In this document: positions 50,319 through 58,709 of the stretch, piece by piece
How positions within the stretch are numbered: the first letter of the stretch is position 1
Layout: each line of letters opens with the position of its first letter
Source of the DNA: Rhodocyclaceae bacterium
Lineage (GTDB): Bacteria > Pseudomonadota > Gammaproteobacteria > Burkholderiales > Rhodocyclaceae
Length of the DNA stretch: 64,000 bases
Direction: 5' to 3'
Assembly: GCA_028869135.1 (NCBI GenBank)
Contig: JAGWTC010000012.1
Location: 1 to 64,000 of the forward strand
Position numbers and translations under genes: made by a program
Notes under the pieces: model-generated
Told to the model about the DNA's origin: nothing
Databases searched by the model: none
What the model saw: the letters and a program-made list of their open reading frames with translations, nothing else

Positions 50319-51362
50319 GTGAGCCCGCAGCGTAAGGCCCCTGCAATCCATGTCTGTCACAATGCCGGCCAACACAACGGAACACTTGGCGAAAAGGCGA
50401 ACATATTGAACGGCGAAGGCGAAGCAACGGAAGGCAAAATCGACGACAGCAGCGCGGTTTATAAAACCCTGCTTGAGTCCACCAAGGCGATTCCCTGGAA
50501 GATAGACTGGGCGACGATGGCGTTCTCCTACATCGGCCCGCAGATCGAGCCGCTGCTCGGCTGGCCGCGTGAAAGCTGGCTCAGCGCCAACGACTGGGCC
50601 ACGCGCATACACGAAGAGGATCGCGACAGGGTCGTGAATTTCTGCATCGCCCAATCCAAGGCCGGCGTCGATCACGAGGCCGATTACCGCGCCCTGACCC
50701 GGGACGGCCACTATGTCTGGATCCGCGACGTCGTGCACGTGGTGCGCAGGGACGACGGCACGGTCGACTCGCTGATCGGCTTCATGTTCGACATCAGCGA
50801 ACGCAAAGCCGCCGAGGAGGAGCTGCTGCGTCTGCAGAAGGAGCTTGAGACGCTCTCCTACCAGGACGGCCTGACCGGCATCGCCAATCGGCGCATGCTC
50901 GACAGCGTGCTCGATAAGGAATGGGCGAGCGGCAAGCGCAATAGCCTGCCGCTGTCGGTGGTGCTGATCGATATCGACTACTTCAAGCAGTACAACGACC
51001 ATTACGGCCACCTTCAGGGCGACGAATGCCTGCAGCGCGTCGCCAACGCGCTGCGCGCCGCGGCGGTGCGCCCGCGCGACCTGCTCGCGCGCTACGGCGG
51101 CGAGGAGTTCGTCGTGGTGCTGCCCGAGACGGACGAAGCGGCGGCGCTCAAGGTCGCCGAACGCTGCCGCAAGCTGATCTTCGAGGAGGAGATTCCGCAC
51201 CGCAGCTCGGGCATGGGCGCCTTGCTCACCGTCAGCCTAGGCGTCGCCACGGCCGTGCCGACGCAAGATGGCCGGCCGCAGACCTTGATCGAACGCGCCG
51301 ACCGCCGTCTCTATCTGGCGAAACAGCGCGGCCGCAACTGCATCGTCGGCAACGACGGCTAA
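50319..51362 (+). CDS. PAS-GGDEF diguanylate cyclase
   Basis: Predicted cyclic di-GMP synthase. The frame opens at GTG 50319 (347 residues), but the first 35 have no domain character, so a later start, such as TTG 50406, is possible. A PAS domain with PAC (about 45-170, including TLLESTKAIPWKIDWATMAF and GFMFDISERKAAEEEL) is followed by a GGDEF domain (about 180-345) with the active-site loop ARYGGEEFVVVLPE near residue 263 and an I-site RPRD five residues earlier, so product inhibition is expected. Soluble, without membrane segments. Overlaps the convergent thiD by 4 bp at the 3' end. Confidence 0.9.
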   Translation: MSPQRKAPAIHVCHNAGQHNGTLGEKANILNGEGEATEGKIDDSSAVYKTLLESTKAIPWKIDWATMAFSYIGPQIEPLLGWPRESWLSANDWATRIHEEDRDRVVNFCIAQSKAGVDHEADYRALTRDGHYVWIRDVVHVVRRDDGTVDSLIGFMFDISERKAAEEELLRLQKELETLSYQDGLTGIANRRMLDSVLDKEWASGKRNSLPLSVVLIDIDYFKQYNDHYGHLQGDECLQRVANALRAAAVRPRDLLARYGGEEFVVVLPETDEAAALKVAERCRKLIFEEEIPHRSSGMGALLTVSLGVATAVPTQDGRPQTLIERADRRLYLAKQRGRNCIVGNDG

Positions 51363-52186
51363 TTCAGCAGATGCATGGCCACGGGCGCGTGGCCATGGTT
51401 GACGGGCCCCTGGCCGTGCCCGGTGGACACACCGGCGCCGGCGGCGATCGCCTTGATGATGTAGTCGCGCCCGGCGCCGACCGCTTGCGGCAGCGACAGG
51501 CCCAGCGCCAGTTGCGCGGCGATGGCGGAAGACAGCGTGCAGCCGCTGCCGTGGATATTGCGGCTGGCGATGCGCGGTCCTTCCATGCGCAGCCAGTCGC
51601 CGGGCGCGTCGCCTTGTTCCGCAAAAATATCGACGATCTGCTCGCCGGGCAAATGCCCGCCCTTGAGCAGTACCGCCGGAGCGCCGAGCGCGAGCAAGTC
51701 GCGTGTCGCGTCTTCCAGCGCTGCGCGGTCGCTCAGTTTTCGCTGCAGCAGCAAGGCCGCTTCGTCGAGATTGGGCGTGATCACCGACGCCAGCGGGAAA
51801 AGCTCGCGCACCAGCACGTCCACAGTTTCGGGCGTGATCAGCGGATCGCCGTTGGCCGAGACCATGACCGGATCGAGCACGACCTTCTCAATCTTGTAGT
51901 GACGGATCGCCCAGGCGACGACCTCGACAATCTCGGGCGAATGCAGCATGCCGATCTTGAGCGCATGCGCGCCGATGTCGCCGAGCACGGCGTCGATCTG
52001 CGCCTTGAGCATGTCCACCGGTACGGCATGGATGGCGGTGACGCCGGTGGTGTTCTGCGCGGTCAGGGCGGTAATCGCGGTCATGGCGTAACAGCCGAGC
52101 GAGGCGACGGTCTTGATGTCGGCCTGGATGCCGGCGCCGCCGCCGCTGTCGGAGCCGGCGATCGAAAGGACGCGGGGATATTGCAT
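51359..52186 (-). CDS. thiD: Hydroxymethylpyrimidine/phosphomethylpyrimidine kinase
   Basis: Phosphorylates HMP and HMP-phosphate for thiamine synthesis. 275 residues of the ribokinase fold: MQYPRVLSIAGSDSGGGAGI at the N-terminus, GCYAMTAITALTAQNT, KIGMLHSPEIVE, the phosphate region VLLKGGHLPGEQIVD, and the anion-hole signature IHGSGCTLSSAIAAQLA with the catalytic-base environment (near 213). A small His-rich end, STGHGQGPVNHGHAPVAMH, is a little unusual. No TPP riboswitch is seen upstream. It lies immediately before the tmRNA gene on the same strand. Confidence 0.95.
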   Translation of the reverse strand: MQYPRVLSIAGSDSGGGAGIQADIKTVASLGCYAMTAITALTAQNTTGVTAIHAVPVDMLKAQIDAVLGDIGAHALKIGMLHSPEIVEVVAWAIRHYKIEKVVLDPVMVSANGDPLITPETVDVLVRELFPLASVITPNLDEAALLLQRKLSDRAALEDATRDLLALGAPAVLLKGGHLPGEQIVDIFAEQGDAPGDWLRMEGPRIASRNIHGSGCTLSSAIAAQLALGLSLPQAVGAGRDYIIKAIAAGAGVSTGHGQGPVNHGHAPVAMHLLN

Positions 52187-52214
52187 GCTGGGAGTCCGTC
52201 GTTTGGATGTCGCG

Positions 52215-52500
52215 GGTAGATATGACGACGGGGACCGAAGTCCCCGCCGATAGCCATTCTGTTTATCGGACGGCTATGTCCTCAGCAGGCCTTAAGCGGC
52301 CAGTGCGAAACGCTCATCGTTGGCGTTTGTGGTTTTGCGCGGATTACGTCCGTCGCCTCTCGGGTCGCCTGCTCATCTTCTTTCACCCTGTCGAAACCAG
52401 TACAGCCCCTCAGTGGTGGAGCTGGCGGGAATCGAACCCGCGTCCAGAATGCCGCCCGACTGCCGGGATTACGACCATGAGTGGAATTATGGGGTCGAAG
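52215..52500 (-). ncRNA. ssrA: Circularly permuted two-piece tmRNA (beta-type)
   Basis: On the minus strand the acceptor piece comes first. It holds T-arm GCGGGTTCGATTCCCGC and 3' end CAGCTCCACCA (CCA at 52414-52416). After only four bases (CTGA, 52410-52413) the coding piece starts with GGGGCTGTACTGGTTTCGAC (52409 down), whose first bases pair with CAGCTCC. The tag frame at 52292-52324 reads ANDERFALAA with resume codon GCC and stop TAA. A stable GGGGAC-CGAA-GTCCCC hairpin (52230-52245) ends the coding piece. The 5' edge of the acceptor piece and 3' edge are estimates within about 20 nt. It rescues stalled ribosomes with SmpB. The layout matches the betaproteobacterial two-piece tmRNA group. 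Confidence 0.92.
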
Positions 52501-52541
52501 GCCCTGATTTACAAGGGCCAAGGCTCCAAAAGATTTGCCTT

Positions 52542-54707
52542 TTAATGCAGCGCCCGCTGGGTCTCCCGGCGGCGCCAGGCCATGAATGCCGGCGCCGCGC
52601 AGGCAACGGCAAGCACCACCAGCAAGGCCAACGGCCACAGCACCGGCCGGTTCCACTCGTCGCGTTTTTGCGCCCGCAATACGGGATCGATGCGCTGGTA
52701 CTTGAGCGTATTGTTGCCCACCTTGCTCGGCTTGCGGTTGTAGAGCCAGGCATGGCCCAGGGTGTAGTCCTTGGGATGGAAACCCCACACCCACGGCGCG
52801 TCGCGACGCAGCATCTCCACCATCTGCTCGATGATGCGCTGCCGCTCGGGTGAGTTGTCCATGCTGCGCATGCGTTCGAACAGGCGGTCGTATTCGGGAT
52901 TTGCGTAATTGGATGAGTTTTCGCCGTTATGCTTGACGCGGCTCTGCGGACCGTAGAACAGGAAGAGGAAGTTCTCGGGGTCCGGATAGTCGGCGTTCCA
53001 GCCGAAATAGAAGAGCTGACTCGCCCCCTTGCGGATTTTTTCCTGAAAACGGTTCCAGTCGGTGCTGCGCACCACCAGCTGGATGTCGATCTTCTGGAAT
53101 TGCTTGCTCAGCCAGTCCACGCGCGCCTTGGCCCCCACGCCGCCGCCGGTGGTATCGAGATTGACGATCAGCGGCTCGCCGGTCTTGGCGTTGCGGCCGT
53201 TCGGGTAGCCCGCCTCGGCGAGAAGTTTTCTGGCCTCCTCAATGCCGCGCCGCTGCGGCTTGCCGTCGACGTTGCGGTACATATAGGAATTGACGCCCTC
53301 GGGCTCGCCGCGATAGCCGAAGATGCCCGGCGGAATCGGCCCTTGGGCGGCGACGCCGCGGCCGTTCATGAAGATGGAAATGAACTCCTCCTGGTCCAGG
53401 ACAAGGGAGATCGCCTGGCGTATCTTGCGCGCCGATTCGGGGTTCGCGCCGCTCGTCCCCACCAGCGGGTCGAGCATATTGAAGCCCATGAACATGTCGC
53501 TGACGGCCACCGAAGTGATCAGACGGATGCCCTGCGCCTGCATATCCTCGGTCAGGCTCACATCGCCGCCGCCGCCGACCTGCACCGCCTGGTCGAAGGA
53601 GTCGGAGGAAATGCCGGAAGCATCGTAATAGCCCTGCAGGAACTTGTTCCAGTAGGGAATCTGCTCCTTCTCGCGGGTGAACACGACCTTGTCGATAAAA
53701 GGCAGCGCCTTGCCGCAGTCGGCCAGCAGGCCGGCCTCCGCATCGCCCGCCTCGCCTTCGCAGGGGTAGTTCTCGCCGTGGAAATTCGGATTGCGCTCCA
53801 GCACCATGCGCGCGTTCGGATTGTTCTCGCTGAGCATGTAGGGACCGGTGCCGACCGGATACCAGTCGAGCACGATGTTCCTCTCGGCCATGCCGGGCTG
53901 GCTGTAGAAACGGTCGGCCTCCCAGGGGATGGGGGCAAAGAAGTTCATGGCCAGCCAGTAGAGGAACTGCGGATATTTGCCCTTGATGCGGATACGGTAG
54001 CGATAGCGATCCAGCGCCTCGACGCCGGACAGCGGATAGGCCCGCAGGTCCAGCCATTTGCCCGCGCCCTGGGCGTCGGCAGCCTGCTTCAGCGTGCCTG
54101 CATAGTCGCCGAGGCCAACGATGTATTCACTCATCAGGCCGAGGATGGGTGAGTGCAGATGGGGATGGGCCAGTCGCTTGATGTTGTAGACATAGTCGTC
54201 GGCGGTCAGCTCGCGGCTGTCGCGCGCACTGAAGTCACGCAGCTCGCTAATTTTGGCCAGATCGTCGCTTGCCAAGGGGAAATAACGATAGCTGCCGTCG
54301 GCATTGCGGGCGAAAGCCGGATGCGGCTGGAATCGGGTTCCCGGCCGGATTTCGATGACGTAGTCGCTGTAGGCGATGCGGTCGGCGGGCGCATTGTCCG
54401 GCAGGCGATGGCCGCTCGCATCGTAATACCGCGGTGTGGGCACTCCCGTCGCGGCCCCCGGAATCAGCGTATAGGGGCGCTTGAGATAGTGGTATTGCAG
54501 CGGCGGTTCATAAATCTGGCCGAGAAAGGTTGCCTCGTCCTCGGCGTAGGACTGCACCGGATCGAGATGCTTGGGCCGCTCCGTGAACGCCGTGTACAGC
54601 GTGTTCGCGGTCCGCTCGGCGACCGGGTAGGGATTGTTCCATTCGCTGCCGCACGCGGTGAGCAGGCAGGCAAAAACAAGAGACAGACCAAGGCGCAGAC
54701 GTAGCAT
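52542..54707 (-). CDS. Peptide-type ABC transporter substrate-binding lipoprotein
   Basis: Family 5 extracellular solute-binding protein (dipeptide/oligopeptide, MppA/YejA type), 721 residues. An N-terminal lipobox LVFACLLTACGSE gives an acyl-anchored Cys at about 19. SBP_bac_5 elements: KHLDPVQSYAEDEATFLGQI, DWYPVGTGPYMLSENNPNAR and RKIRQAISLVLDQEEFI. Unusually, a C-terminal transmembrane helix (about 692-713, WPLALLVVLAVACAAPAFMA) follows the domain. The permease and ATPase genes that normally follow such proteins are absent; the tmRNA gene and fabI flank it instead. The substrate is unknown. Confidence 0.85.
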   Translation of the reverse strand: MLRLRLGLSLVFACLLTACGSEWNNPYPVAERTANTLYTAFTERPKHLDPVQSYAEDEATFLGQIYEPPLQYHYLKRPYTLIPGAATGVPTPRYYDASGHRLPDNAPADRIAYSDYVIEIRPGTRFQPHPAFARNADGSYRYFPLASDDLAKISELRDFSARDSRELTADDYVYNIKRLAHPHLHSPILGLMSEYIVGLGDYAGTLKQAADAQGAGKWLDLRAYPLSGVEALDRYRYRIRIKGKYPQFLYWLAMNFFAPIPWEADRFYSQPGMAERNIVLDWYPVGTGPYMLSENNPNARMVLERNPNFHGENYPCEGEAGDAEAGLLADCGKALPFIDKVVFTREKEQIPYWNKFLQGYYDASGISSDSFDQAVQVGGGGDVSLTEDMQAQGIRLITSVAVSDMFMGFNMLDPLVGTSGANPESARKIRQAISLVLDQEEFISIFMNGRGVAAQGPIPPGIFGYRGEPEGVNSYMYRNVDGKPQRRGIEEARKLLAEAGYPNGRNAKTGEPLIVNLDTTGGGVGAKARVDWLSKQFQKIDIQLVVRSTDWNRFQEKIRKGASQLFYFGWNADYPDPENFLFLFYGPQSRVKHNGENSSNYANPEYDRLFERMRSMDNSPERQRIIEQMVEMLRRDAPWVWGFHPKDYTLGHAWLYNRKPSKVGNNTLKYQRIDPVLRAQKRDEWNRPVLWPLALLVVLAVACAAPAFMAWRRRETQRALH

Positions 54708-54813
54708 GGCGGGAGTTTAGCCCAAGCCGCGACGGGACGGCCTGCCGGGGCTGATTTCGGGGCTGATCCGTTATAATCCCGTCCTCCAAACAGGGAATTC
54801 AGGGAATACAAGA

Positions 54814-55611
54814 ATGGGCTTTCTAGCCGGAAAACGAATCCTCCTCACGGGTCTGCTGAGCAACCGCTCCATTTCCTATGGCATCGCGAAAGCCTGCCAC
54901 CGCGAAGGCGCGGAGCTGGCTTTCACCTACCAGAACGAACGCTTCGCCGAGCGCATCGCCAAGTTTGCCGACGAGTTCGACAGCAAGCTCGTATTCCAGT
55001 GCGACGTCGCCGAAGACGCACAGATCGACGCCCTCTTCGCCGACCTCGGCAAGCACTGGGACAGCCTCGACAGCGTGGTGCACTCCATCGCCTTTGCGCC
55101 GGCCGAAGCCATCGAAGGCGACTTCCTGACGGGCATTTCGCGCGAATCCTTCCGCATCGCCCACGACATTTCCTCCTACAGCTTCGCCGCCCTGGCCAAA
55201 GGCGCGCGCCCGTTGATGCAGGGCCGCAACGGCTCGCTGCTGTGCCTCACCTACCTCGGCGCGGAGCGCACCATGCCGAACTACAACACCATGGGCCTGG
55301 CCAAGGCCAGCCTCGAAGCGGCGACCCGCTACCTGGCCTTCTCCCTCGGCCCGGAAGGCATACGCGCCAACGCTTTGTCGGCCGGCCCGATCAAGACCCT
55401 GGCCGCCTCCGGCATCGGCAATTTCGGCAAGCTGCTGGCATACAGCGCTCACCATGCCCCGCTGCGCCGCAACGTGACGATTGAAGAAGTCGGCAACGCC
55501 GCTGCCTTCCTGCTGTCCGACCTGGCTTCCGGCATTACCGGCGAAGTCATCTACGTCGATGGCGGCATACACTCGACCGCGCTGGGCAACCCCGATCCCC
55601 TGCCGTCGTAA
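54814..55611 (+). CDS. fabI: Enoyl-[acyl-carrier-protein] reductase (NADH)
   Basis: Last reduction of each fatty-acid elongation cycle. 265 residues, SDR fold. The N-terminal [20 protein letters not shown] is the FabI type, with the divergent cofactor loop in place of TGxxxGxG. The catalytic Tyr-x6-Lys is in [20 protein letters not shown] (Tyr near residue 157). [18 protein letters not shown] is the substrate-binding loop. Divergent from the binding lipoprotein gene with about 105 bp between. GGGAAT precedes ATG. Confidence 0.97.
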   Translation: MGFLAGKRILLTGLLSNRSISYGIAKACHREGAELAFTYQNERFAERIAKFADEFDSKLVFQCDVAEDAQIDALFADLGKHWDSLDSVVHSIAFAPAEAIEGDFLTGISRESFRIAHDISSYSFAALAKGARPLMQGRNGSLLCLTYLGAERTMPNYNTMGLAKASLEAATRYLAFSLGPEGIRANALSAGPIKTLAASGIGNFGKLLAYSAHHAPLRRNVTIEEVGNAAAFLLSDLASGITGEVIYVDGGIHSTALGNPDPLPS

Positions 55612-55685
55612 CCCGCGTCGCGGCCGGCCTGTCGAAGCAGAGACGGGCGGCCGCATCGCACTGCGCAAGCTTGGCGGAAACGCCG

Positions 55686-56324
55686 CTAGCCCTGCATCGA
55701 CATCGCGGCTTCCATGATGGGCTTGGCCCAGTCGGGCGTGCGCTTGAAGGTTTCGCCGTCGATAGGAAAGGCGATTTGTCCGCGCTCCATTTGCAGCAGC
55801 AGCCGCGGATCGGCAACAGACGCTCCAGCGGGCGCATCCGCGCTGTTGTCGTAGACTTGCAATTGCGATAGATACGGCAGCAAGGCGATAAGGTTCAAGC
55901 GCGACGTATCGTAACGCTCGCGGATTTTGGCCTCGGGAATATCGTGTCCGCCATGTGCGACGCGCAGCTTGACGCGCGCCATGTGATGCTCAGGCGAATC
56001 CAGGCCGCAGAACCACATCAGCACGTCGTGCGTGGCGCATGCCGCGTGCAGCCTGGCGGCGATGGAGTCGCCGCCGAGCGTGGTTTCGAAGGCGTGATCC
56101 GCGCCTTGCGCAATGGCGCGCTCAAGTCGTGTGAAGCCTTCCTGCCACGCCAAGCCATTGGCTTCACCCAATGAGCAGCCGCAGACACTCATCAAATCCC
56201 GCGCATACGTATCCGGGTTGAACCAGTCCAGACCGATTCGCGTCAGAGCACGACCGCCGAGCGAGCTTTTGCCGCAGCCATTGACGCCCGCCAAAACGTA
56301 GATGACGGGACGGGACATGCTCAA
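55686..56324 (-). CDS. Zeta-toxin-like kinase (toxin of a TA pair)
   Basis: P-loop kinase of the zeta toxin/COG4185 family, 212 residues. Walker A GVNGCGKSSLGGRAL (about 13-27), the substrate-Asp loop WFNPDTYARDLM (about 34-45), FETTLGGDSIAARL (about 79-92) and the Arg-bearing lid VAHGGHDIPEAKIRERYDTS (about 122-141) follow the zeta pattern. Canonical zeta toxins phosphorylate UDP-N-acetylglucosamine and block cell-wall synthesis; the target here is not shown. It starts within the antitoxin gene (ATGA, 4-nt overlap), as TA pairs do. There is no epsilon antitoxin. fabI converges on it. Confidence 0.82.
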   Translation of the reverse strand: MSMSRPVIYVLAGVNGCGKSSLGGRALTRIGLDWFNPDTYARDLMSVCGCSLGEANGLAWQEGFTRLERAIAQGADHAFETTLGGDSIAARLHAACATHDVLMWFCGLDSPEHHMARVKLRVAHGGHDIPEAKIRERYDTSRLNLIALLPYLSQLQVYDNSADAPAGASVADPRLLLQMERGQIAFPIDGETFKRTPDWAKPIMEAAMSMQG

Positions 56325-56668
56325 TGTTCGCCTGCGCGCACCTGACCGTGCAATTGCAAAGGCTTGCGCAAGGCTGCGCGCAGTTTGTCGCCCGCACCAG
56401 GCTCATTGAAGCAGGCCAGACGCTTGTCCCATTCGCGGCTCAGCTCTTCGAGCGCGAGCCTTTTACGAGCCTCACCGTCCTGTCGCGCTTGCAGCAGGCG
56501 CTCGTACTCCGCGGCGGACACGATCACGGCTTCGGGGCGGTTGTGGTTGGTGACAACAACCTGCCCTTCGCGCTGCACAACCTCAAGCACACCGCGCCAA
56601 CCCAGCTTCTTGATATCGCTGGCCGGCGTACGGGGCAGGGTTTCGAGGGTTTCGCGTTTGGCGGTCAT
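56321..56668 (-). CDS. Phd/YefM-family antitoxin
   Basis: 115 residues from ATG 56668. The N-terminal Phd/YefM fold (SDIKKLGWRGVLEVVQREGQVVVTNHNRPEAVIVSAAEYERL) would bind operator DNA. The C-terminal half (residues about 65-115) is charged and helical, suited to wrapping the toxin. Toxin translation is coupled by a 4-nt overlap. Phd-type antitoxins usually pair with Doc or RelE-like toxins, so this partner is unusual. The promoter has flanking inverted repeats, which implies autoregulation. Confidence 0.85.
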   Translation of the reverse strand: MTAKRETLETLPRTPASDIKKLGWRGVLEVVQREGQVVVTNHNRPEAVIVSAAEYERLLQARQDGEARKRLALEELSREWDKRLACFNEPGAGDKLRAALRKPLQLHGQVRAGEH

Positions 56669-56679
56669 GGCAACATCTC

Positions 56680-56734
56680 CAAGGGAATTATGATAAATAT
56701 AGCAAAAATACCCATATTCTCCAATATTCCCTTG
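56680..56734 (-). promoter_or_regulatory. Promoter and flanking operator arms of the toxin-antitoxin pair
   Basis: Minus strand TTGGAG (56719-56724), 17-bp spacer and TATATT (56696-56701). The 9-bp inverted repeats CAAGGGAAT (56680-56688) and ATTCCCTTG (56726-56734) flank the -10 and -35 sites. The first ATG is 28 bp downstream of the -10. Confidence 0.7.
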
Positions 56735-56789
56735 ATTGGAAAGCATACCCACTGCCAATCGGCCGCCAGCCTTGCTACCTTAAACGCCG

Positions 56790-57021
56790 CTATTCCATAA
56801 GCGACACGAACTCCTCAAACTTCCCGCCTTTGGCGCGCGGGATTTCGTCATCGTAATAAATGAACGTCAGCTTGAATGGATAGCCTAATCAGTTGCATGA
56901 GCTGCTCTGCCTTCTGAGCAATAGCTCCCGGAGAGGCTGACTTGACCGCATCAATTATGTTTTGAAGCTTTCCGTAAATGCTATCCATACCCGCATCAAT
57001 CAAGTAGCTTACGTTTGCCAT
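56790..57021 (-). pseudogene. Small gene of unknown function, apparently frameshifted
   Basis: ATG 57021 has AGGAG 7 nt upstream and codes for 57 residues (MANVSYLIDAGMDSIYGKLQ ... RLSIQADVHLLR), ending at 56848. In the other frame the same strand continues with a sensible sequence PFKLTFIYYDDEIPRAKGGK, then FEEFVSLME, stopping at 56790. The two halves would join into a protein of about 77 residues if a single base were added or lost near 56870-56885. Either this is a decayed gene, or the first 57 codons form a real short protein. It lies 25 nt downstream of the membrane-protein gene, so they were probably cotranscribed. No family is recognised. Confidence 0.5.
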
Positions 57022-57046
57022 GAAGGTCTCCTAATAATGGCGCTAT

Positions 57047-57736
57047 TTAGTGTCCATTGCACATGCGAATAAACCATTGAGGCTCTATCTGACGATAGAC
57101 ACACTCAAAGTCCTTCCAGTGCGAGGGAAAATGGTTTAATGACGGTAAAACACGAGCACGAAACGAATATTCACCACGGCTATCGGCTGGGCCAAGCAGT
57201 TCGCCGTACTCGACTTTGGGTACTTCTGGGACAAAGTAGTAGTCCTTCCAAACTACGGCATAGACAAGCGTGTTTAGGCGATGACGGTCACGAAGCCATG
57301 CAATTGGCTTGGCTTCAGGCGTGAGTTGCAACATGCCATATTTGAAAAACAGATCGAAAGACTTGGCTGTCTTGACCAGCCTATCGACTAGCCGCCCTGT
57401 TTCCACTGAATATGGATTAGGAAGCCATGGATGTAGGGCGCTATAGTCAATATATCCAATGCCCGCCCGCTTATACACCTCCAAGGTGTCTCCATCTTTG
57501 AACCACAGCGACGTGTCTTTGTCCGGTGACCGAGGGTATTCCCGATAACGTTTCACCAACTCCTCAAAGTCGGCACGATGCGCCTGGAAGTCGGCAATCA
57601 TCTCCTCGTCGGAGATCATTGGGTTCCATATCCAGAAGAAGTAATAAGTCGCGCCAAGACTCACGGCAAAAGCCCCTGCGATCACAAACGCGGGTATCAG
57701 CCTCGCCTTCATAACACCGTGAACCACCAGAGTCAC
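57047..57736 (-). CDS. Hypothetical membrane-anchored protein
   Basis: 229 residues from GTG 57736, chosen because GGAGG lies 9 nt upstream; ATG 57712 is the alternative. One N-terminal transmembrane anchor (LIPAFVIAGAFAVSLGATYY, about residues 13-32). A soluble remainder of about 190 residues follows, with many aromatic and charged residues (ISDEEMIADFQAHRADFEEL, WFKDGDTLEVYKRAGIGYID, RLNTLVYAVVWKDYYFVPEV), probably on the periplasmic side. No known domain is recognised. Lower GC and codon use differ from neighbouring core genes, suggesting acquisition. Partnership with the small downstream gene is possible. Confidence 0.65.
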   Translation of the reverse strand: MTLVVHGVMKARLIPAFVIAGAFAVSLGATYYFFWIWNPMISDEEMIADFQAHRADFEELVKRYREYPRSPDKDTSLWFKDGDTLEVYKRAGIGYIDYSALHPWLPNPYSVETGRLVDRLVKTAKSFDLFFKYGMLQLTPEAKPIAWLRDRHRLNTLVYAVVWKDYYFVPEVPKVEYGELLGPADSRGEYSFRARVLPSLNHFPSHWKDFECVYRQIEPQWFIRMCNGH

Positions 57737-57799
57737 CTTCGCTTTCCTCCCCTCGACCTCCATCATCCAGCCCTCCGCATCCAAGCATCATTCACTGCG

Positions 57800-58261
57800 T
57801 CAGCGACAACCAGCGCCTTGCCGGCCCGTGGCATCCATGGCCATCGCCTGGTGCAGGTCGCGCACCTTGCCGTAGCCTTTGGCATCGGGTAGTTGAGCGC
57901 ACACGGGGTCATTGGCGCCGGAGTTCAGCGTGGTCTGCTCGCCGAACAGTTCATTGCCGCTGTCTATCTGTCCGTTGCCGCCCCTATCCCGCACTAGGCA
58001 GCAGCTGTCGGGGCCGGCTTTCATAATTTGTGGAATTACGAAGGCCTGCCTAGCTTCAGCGTACTCGTGGGAGAGACGCTCCGATTCGGCCGATGCATCG
58101 GGGATACACGCGAGCACGGCTCGTCCGATCTGGCCGATAACAATTTCATTGGAGCGTGCATCAATCGCTTGATGACTTGCGGAGCTGGACTGGGCTTTCA
58201 CTTCAGCCAGTGCAACTTGCTCCGCCCCCAGTACATTTATTTCTTTGGACAAAATACACAA
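57800..58261 (-). CDS. Hypothetical protein fragment with calcium-loop-like motif
   Basis: 153 residues, opening at TTG 58261 with no firm ribosome site. Most of the protein is unrecognised. Residues about 91-112 read DRGGNGQIDSGNELFGEQTT, which resembles the D-x-N-G-x-I-x-G-ELFG-T loop of large RTX/VCBS-type surface proteins and toxins. The rest ends DLHQAMAMDATGRQGAGCR. Together with the AT-rich sequence upstream, this looks like the broken tail of a much larger protein. A true small gene cannot be excluded. Confidence 0.4.
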   Translation of the reverse strand: MCILSKEINVLGAEQVALAEVKAQSSSASHQAIDARSNEIVIGQIGRAVLACIPDASAESERLSHEYAEARQAFVIPQIMKAGPDSCCLVRDRGGNGQIDSGNELFGEQTTLNSGANDPVCAQLPDAKGYGKVRDLHQAMAMDATGRQGAGCR

Positions 58262-58709
58262 CCTTGTTTGTTCTTATTGGCCAGAGAATCAAAACCCGGC
58301 CAAAGATACACAACTTCACAAAATAAACAACAAACAATAAAACTGTCATTTATTTCATTTTTAAATTTGACAATGTATCTTTTTAGAAACATCCATATAC
58401 CCGCATTTACTCAAGCAAAGCCTTCGGTTTTCTCTGGGCTTGCTTTGTGCAGGCGGCACGTTTTGGGGTTGCCTTGATCACAGCATTGCCCGATGGAAAG
58501 CTTGAAGGCTCAGGAATTTAGGCCGCTTGGCGCCCGTGAGTCGGATCGTTCGGCCCCGGCATATCGCTATCTCAGATACTTCCGGACGGTGCTGTGGGAA
58601 ACATGGCTCTGAACAAGGTTGCCCGCAACAAGTCCGGCCGGCCTTGCTTGTTCCTTTCGGGAATTGCGCTTGCACCAACCTTTGCCCCACCCCAACGAAG
58701 GAGATTCAC
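58262..58709. other. AT-rich gene-free stretch
   Basis: About 450 bp without a credible gene. The first half (to about 58400) is markedly AT-rich compared with the window (long A/T runs such as ATTTATTTCATTTTTAAATT), then GC content returns. An imperfect inverted pair GCAAAGCC/GGGCTTGC occurs near 58424-58447. It could be a junction of acquired DNA or hold promoters for both flanks. Confidence 0.45.

Noticed and set aside
52187-52214. TPP riboswitch before thiD
   Set aside because: The gap between thiD and the tmRNA is too short and lacks the conserved THI-box sequence.
56690-58700. Integrated prophage or genomic island with an attachment site
   Set aside because: No integrase, no tRNA-end duplication and no direct repeats; the tRNA-Val is 2 kb away. 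Only low GC supports it.
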